This document shows, one piece after another, positions 59,138-64,000 of a DNA stretch of 64,000 nucleotides. A model generated the notes under the pieces. The model searched no databases. It was given only the letters and a program-made list of their open reading frames with translations, and was not told the DNA's origin. The position numbers and the translations under genes are program-made. The DNA is from Psychrobacillus sp042885655. GTDB taxonomy: Bacteria > Bacillota > Bacilli > Bacillales_A > Planococcaceae. The stretch's first letter is position 1. Each line of letters begins with the position of its first letter. The DNA lies in the NCBI RefSeq assembly GCF_042885655.1, contig NZ_JBHVRO010000004.1, forward strand, positions 290,268 through 354,267, given 5' to 3'.

Positions 59138-61306
59138 TTGGAAATAAAGAAAATGCTGCAACTTGTTTCTAAAGAAACTGGAGTGAAAACAAGCCAAGCA
59201 GAACAAGTGATTAAACTACTAGAAGAAGGAAATACAGTTCCTTTTATAGCACGGTATAGAAAAGAACAAACTGGATCTTTGGATGAGGTGCAAATTAAAG
59301 CAGTCGAAGATCGTTACAATTACATACAACAGCTAGAACAACGAAAGGAAGAGGTCATTAGATTAATTGATGAGCAAGGAAAGTTAACAGAAGAATTATC
59401 TACTTCTATTCAAAATGCTACTGTACTACAACGTTTAGAAGATTTATATCGCCCGTATAAACAAAAGCGTAGAACGAAAGCGACGATTGCTAAAGAAAAA
59501 GGATTAGAACCTCTAGCAAAGTTGCTACTTACATTTCCTAAAGAATCTGTTAAAAAGCTTGCAAATGATTATTTGAGCGAAGAATTAGAGGTTCTTTCTA
59601 TAGAAGAGGCACTTCAAGGAGCGAGAGACATTCTAGCTGAACAATTTGCAGATGATCCGAAAATCCGTGAACAAATACGGAATGTGTCTCGTTTAGATGG
59701 AAATATTATTTCTACAGTCAAAAAGGCTGAATTGGACGAGAAGAGTGTTTTTGAAATGTATTATGAGTACGCGGAACCTGTGAAAAAAATTGTCCCTCAC
59801 AGAACTTTAGCGATTAATCGTGGAGAAAAAGAAGATGTGCTCAAAGTGAGTATTCAGGTTCCAATAGATAAAGTAACGAATCTCATGAAAAGCCAGTGGA
59901 TAACTTATAATACTTCTAGTGATGCAGTTGAACATGTGGAAATGGCGATTGAAGACTCGTATAAACGCTTAATACAACCTTCTGTAGAACGAGAAATTCG
60001 AACAGAGCTAACGGAAAAAGCAGAAGCCCAAGCTATTCATATTTTCTCGGAAAATTTACGTAACCTTTTACTGCAACCGCCTTTAAAAGGAAAAGTTATT
60101 CTTGGCGTGGATCCGGCTTATCGAACTGGATGTAAGCTTGCGGTAGTTGATGATACAGGCAAGCTGCTAGAGGTTTCTGCAATTTATCCCCATGCTCCTA
60201 AAATGGACGTGGAAGGATCTAAAAAGAAAGTCCTTTCTTATATAAAGAAATATCCTATCTCTTTAATTGCTATTGGGAACGGAACCGCTTCTCGAGAAAC
60301 AGAACAATTTATAGTAGATTGTCTAAAAGAAGTAGAAGGCGACGTTGCCTACGTTATTGTCAATGAAGCCGGAGCTAGTGTGTATTCTGCATCTGAAACT
60401 GCAAGAAATGAGTTCCCTGATTTACAGGTGGAGCAGCGAAGTGCTGTCTCAATTGCAAGAAGACTACAAGATCCGCTTGCTGAACTGGTAAAAATCGAAC
60501 CAAAAGCAGTAGGAGTGGGGCAATACCAACACGATGTATCCCAAAAGAAACTGTCAGAATCTCTTTCTTTTATAGTAGAAACAGCTGTTAACCAAGTTGG
60601 AGTGAATGTAAATACTGCATCTGCGTCCTTGTTGCAATATGTTTCCGGTCTATCCAAAACTGTTGCAGAAAATGTAGTGAACTTGAGAAATGAGCAGGGA
60701 AGATTTACATCAAGGGCACAGCTGAAGAAAATTCCTCGCCTTGGTGCTAAGACATATGAGCAAGCTATAGGATTCTTACGTGTTCCAGATGCTAAAAATC
60801 CATTCGATGCTACAGGGATTCACCCTGAAAGCTATAAAGCCGCAGAGCAAGTATTAGAAATTGTAGGTTTAAAAAAGTCGCAAATCGGATCTAAGGAAGC
60901 CGAAGAGGCTTTGACAAATATAAATATTGTGGAAGTAAGTAAGGATTTAGAAATTGGTGAAATTACTTTAAAAGATATAGTTGAGACATTGATTAAGCCG
61001 ACTAGAGATCCACGCGAAGCATTTCCGCAACCTATTTTGAAAAAAGACGTGCTTAAAATGGAAGATCTTCAAAAAGGTATGGAGCTTCAAGGAACCGTTC
61101 GAAACGTTGTAGACTTTGGTGCATTTGTTGATATCGGTGTAAAGCAAGATGGATTGGTTCATATTTCGAAGCTGAAAAAAGGCTTCGTTAAACATCCACT
61201 AGATGTTGTCTCGCTAGGTGATATTGTTACAGTGTGGGTCGAACAATACGATGCGAATAAAGGTAAGGTTTCTTTAACAATGCTTCCACCGGAACAACAA
61301 CAATAA
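59138..61306 (+). CDS. tex: RNA-binding transcriptional accessory protein Tex
   Basis: The 722-residue Tex protein (B. subtilis YdcI) has an N-terminal helix-turn-helix region, a YqgF-type RNase H fold in the middle (VILGVDPAYRTGCKLAVVD), tandem HhH motifs (NVNTASASLLQYVSGLSKTVAENV, ARLGAKTYEQAIGFLR-type) and a C-terminal S1 domain (GMELQGTVRNVVDFGAFVDIGVKQDGLVHIS). It binds nucleic acids and affects transcription. TTG 59138 is 8 nt from AAAGGGTG, and GTG 59129 overlaps it. Confidence 0.95.
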   Translation: MEIKKMLQLVSKETGVKTSQAEQVIKLLEEGNTVPFIARYRKEQTGSLDEVQIKAVEDRYNYIQQLEQRKEEVIRLIDEQGKLTEELSTSIQNATVLQRLEDLYRPYKQKRRTKATIAKEKGLEPLAKLLLTFPKESVKKLANDYLSEELEVLSIEEALQGARDILAEQFADDPKIREQIRNVSRLDGNIISTVKKAELDEKSVFEMYYEYAEPVKKIVPHRTLAINRGEKEDVLKVSIQVPIDKVTNLMKSQWITYNTSSDAVEHVEMAIEDSYKRLIQPSVEREIRTELTEKAEAQAIHIFSENLRNLLLQPPLKGKVILGVDPAYRTGCKLAVVDDTGKLLEVSAIYPHAPKMDVEGSKKKVLSYIKKYPISLIAIGNGTASRETEQFIVDCLKEVEGDVAYVIVNEAGASVYSASETARNEFPDLQVEQRSAVSIARRLQDPLAELVKIEPKAVGVGQYQHDVSQKKLSESLSFIVETAVNQVGVNVNTASASLLQYVSGLSKTVAENVVNLRNEQGRFTSRAQLKKIPRLGAKTYEQAIGFLRVPDAKNPFDATGIHPESYKAAEQVLEIVGLKKSQIGSKEAEEALTNINIVEVSKDLEIGEITLKDIVETLIKPTRDPREAFPQPILKKDVLKMEDLQKGMELQGTVRNVVDFGAFVDIGVKQDGLVHISKLKKGFVKHPLDVVSLGDIVTVWVEQYDANKGKVSLTMLPPEQQQ

Positions 61307-61315
61307 GAAAATAAT

Positions 61316-61353
61316 GATTGTCCAATGACATTTTCATTGGACAATCTCTTTTT
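61316..61353 (+). terminator. Terminator of tex
   Basis: GATTGTCCAATGA (61316-61328) pairs with TCATTGGACAATC (61334-61346), 13 bp, followed by T. Confidence 0.9.
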
Positions 61354-61405
61354 AATCTTAGATTCCATTCGAATTTACCGAGGTATATTTATAGGAGAGA
61401 TACAA

Positions 61406-61876
61406 ATGACAGATGAAAAACTTTATGAATTAATATGTAGTGTATCAAAAAGAGTCTTTGGGAAAGACTTTCAACATGAAGCATATTTTAATAATCGCCT
61501 TCGAACGACCGGAGGAAGATACATGCTACGGTCTCATCATATCCAAATAAATCCTCTTGTGTATGCAAAACATGGAATGGAAGAATTGATTGGCGTGATA
61601 AAGCATGAATTGTGTCACTATCATTTACATATAGAAGGAAAAGGTTATAAACATGGAGATAAGGATTTTAAGGAGCTATTAGCAAGAACCAATTCTCCAA
61701 GATTTTGTTCTACTCTTGTTGAAAGTACTAAACGCTCAAGAACTAAAATTTATGCTTATCAATGCAGAAAATGTTCATTAATTTATAGTCGAAAAATTCG
61801 ATTAAATACGAACAAATATAGATGTGGCAAGTGTTTAGGAGACTTAGTTTTAATTCCAATGAAAAATTCTAAATAA
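61406..61876 (+). CDS. ydcK: SprT-like metalloprotease-domain protein (YdcK)
   Basis: The 156-residue protein belongs to the SprT-like family, with the zinc-binding HExxH motif in VIKHELCHYHLH and a C-terminal zinc ribbon formed by CRKC and CGKC. It is a predicted DNA-protein or nucleic-acid-linked protease; the biological role in Bacillus is unclear. I choose ATG 61406, after ATAGGAGAG. It closes the conserved tex-sprT order before the tRNA cluster. Confidence 0.9.
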   Translation: MTDEKLYELICSVSKRVFGKDFQHEAYFNNRLRTTGGRYMLRSHHIQINPLVYAKHGMEELIGVIKHELCHYHLHIEGKGYKHGDKDFKELLARTNSPRFCSTLVESTKRSRTKIYAYQCRKCSLIYSRKIRLNTNKYRCGKCLGDLVLIPMKNSK

Positions 61877-61891
61877 ATTTCGGAAAAGTAG

Positions 61892-61920
61892 TTGACGTTT
61901 GTTAAAAGGCTCTCTATAAT
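61892..61920 (+). promoter_or_regulatory. Promoter of the tRNA/rRNA cluster (P1)
   Basis: TTGACG (61892-61897), 17 nt and TATAAT (61915-61920). Confidence 0.85.
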
Positions 61921-61956
61921 AGAAAAAGTCGAGTAAAACAAAACGACAAAAATTAT

Positions 61957-62031
61957 TCCGAAGTAGCTCAGTGGTAGAGCAATCGGCTGTTAACCGATTG
62001 GTCGTAGGTTCGAGTCCTACCTTCGGAGCCA
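61957..62031 (+). tRNA. tRNA-Asn (GTT)
   Basis: TCCGAAG pairs with CTTCGGA in the acceptor stem, the anticodon loop has GTT, and CCA is encoded. Confidence 0.95.
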
Positions 62032-62035
62032 TTAT

Positions 62036-62107
62036 GGCCCCTTGGTCAAGCGGTTAAGACACCGCCCTTTCACGGCGGTAACACGGGTTCGAATCCCGTA
62101 GGGGTCA
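62036..62107 (+). tRNA. tRNA-Glu (TTC)
   Basis: GGCCCCT pairs with AGGGGTC, anticodon TTC. The discriminator A is followed by TTT, so CCA is not encoded. Confidence 0.95.
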
Positions 62108-62129
62108 TTTATATATTTTAAGTTTTAGA

Positions 62130-62205
62130 GGTCCCGTGGTGTAGCGGTTAACATGCCTGCCTGTCACGCAGGAGATCGCCGGTTCGATCCCGGTCGGGAC
62201 CGCCA
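62130..62205 (+). tRNA. tRNA-Asp (GTC)
   Basis: GGTCCCG pairs with CGGGACC, anticodon GTC, CCA encoded. Confidence 0.95.
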
Positions 62206-62208
62206 TGT

Positions 62209-62283
62209 TGGGGTATAGCCAAGCGGTAAGGCAACGGATTTTGATTCCGTCATGCCCTGGTTCGAATCCAGGTACCCCAGCCA
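62209..62283 (+). tRNA. tRNA-Gln (TTG)
   Basis: TGGGGTA pairs with TACCCCA, anticodon TTG, CCA encoded. Confidence 0.95.
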
Positions 62284-62292
62284 TTTTACTTC

Positions 62293-62365
62293 GAGCCATT
62301 AGCTCAGTTGGTAGAGCATCTGACTTTTAATCAGAGGGTCGTAGGTTCGAATCCTACATGGCTCA
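62293..62365 (+). tRNA. tRNA-Lys (TTT)
   Basis: GAGCCAT pairs with ATGGCTC, anticodon TTT. The 3' end reads ATCA, so CCA is not encoded. Confidence 0.95.
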
Positions 62366-62376
62366 TCATTTTGTTG

Positions 62377-62405
62377 TTGACAATCTCGATTTACGAGAGT
62401 ATAAT
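62377..62405 (+). promoter_or_regulatory. Internal promoter of the tRNA/rRNA cluster (P2)
   Basis: TTGACA (62377-62382), 17 nt and TATAAT (62400-62405), a perfect consensus promoter between tRNA-Lys and tRNA-Leu. Confidence 0.9.
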
Positions 62406-62430
62406 AAGTAGTGTCCTAATGAATAACTAC

Positions 62431-62517
<87 letters not shown>

Positions 62518-62528
62518 TTGCACATCAT

Positions 62529-62605
<77 letters not shown>

Positions 62606-62634
62606 AAAAAACAATAACAATTTGAATTATATAT

Positions 62635-62708
62635 GCGGGTGTAGTTTAGTGGTAAAACCTCAGCCTTCCAAGCTGATGATGAGAGTTCGATTCTCTTCAC
62701 CCGCTCCA
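62635..62708 (+). tRNA. tRNA-Gly (TCC)
   Basis: GCGGGTG pairs with CACCCGC, the anticodon loop CTTCCAA gives TCC, and CCA is encoded. Confidence 0.95.
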
Positions 62709-62852
62709 TTATTTAAAACCATGAACATTGAAAACTGAACATGCAAAACGTTAAGATATACAGCTTGAATGACTAACTTTGTTAGTTTGATAGCAAAAAA
62801 TGACATCATTTAATGATGATGCCAGCAAAACAAAATGAGCTTTTTAAGTTCT

Positions 62853-64000
<1,148 letters not shown>

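Overview
The window looks like a chromosomal segment of a low-GC Gram-positive spore-former of the Bacillales, most likely Planococcaceae and plausibly Psychrobacillus. Evidence: a partial 16S rRNA gene at the right end, Bacillus-type Shine-Dalgarno sites, frequent TTG starts, and the Bacillus gene order ddl-murF-cshA-ydbS-ydbT-ydcA-acpS-ydcC-alr-ndoAI-ndoA-rsbRSTUVW-sigB-rsbX-tex-sprT followed by a tRNA/rRNA cluster. The genus is inference; the order and family reading is firm.

Layout. Positions 1-40,700 are a loosely organised, mostly monocistronic region: a DsbA/FrnE-like oxidoreductase, a Rieske-type FAD oxidoreductase, an amidohydrolase with a membrane transporter, YceI with a divergent HxlR regulator, murB, a penicillin-acylase family enzyme, the cadC-cadA cadmium module, several GNAT acetyltransferases, ComFB, mntR-cvfB, a DUF1002 secreted protein, an MhqR-box-controlled ring-cleaving dioxygenase, an AraC regulator, a lipoprotein YidC, a VanY-type peptidase, cardiolipin synthase, TcyP, an XRE-TPR regulator divergent from a DHA3 MFS exporter, a second MFS exporter, a CBS protein and two tandem RodA paralogues. 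Positions 41,300-61,900 are the conserved core: peptidoglycan precursor genes (ddl, murF, alr), the RNA helicase cshA, PH-domain membrane proteins, acpS, the EndoAI/EndoA toxin-antitoxin pair, the complete sigma-B partner-switching operon, tex and a SprT-like gene. From 61,957 eight tRNA genes lead into a 16S rRNA gene cut by the window end.

Regulation readable from sequence: a sigma-B-type promoter in front of rsbV and three further sigma-B-like promoters (an Lmo0937-family gene, yceI and a small YtxH-like gene); a CadC-type operator/promoter; an MhqR-type box; twin 17-nt palindromes GTTTAATTA(T/A)ATTAAAC between the XRE-TPR regulator and its divergent transporter; a promoter followed by an early terminator upstream of cshA; and two consensus promoters driving the tRNA/rRNA cluster.

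The most unusual content is intergenic. Several arrays of short degenerate words recur with a period of 20-21 nt (about two helical turns) just downstream of genes or between convergent genes. The words differ between arrays, but the spacing is nearly invariant. A separate family of 100-280 nt GC-richer, inverted-repeat-containing dispersed repeats fills the largest gene-free gaps (20.5-21.1, 38.2, 40.75-41.1, 46.5-47.2 and 53.5-54.0 kb).
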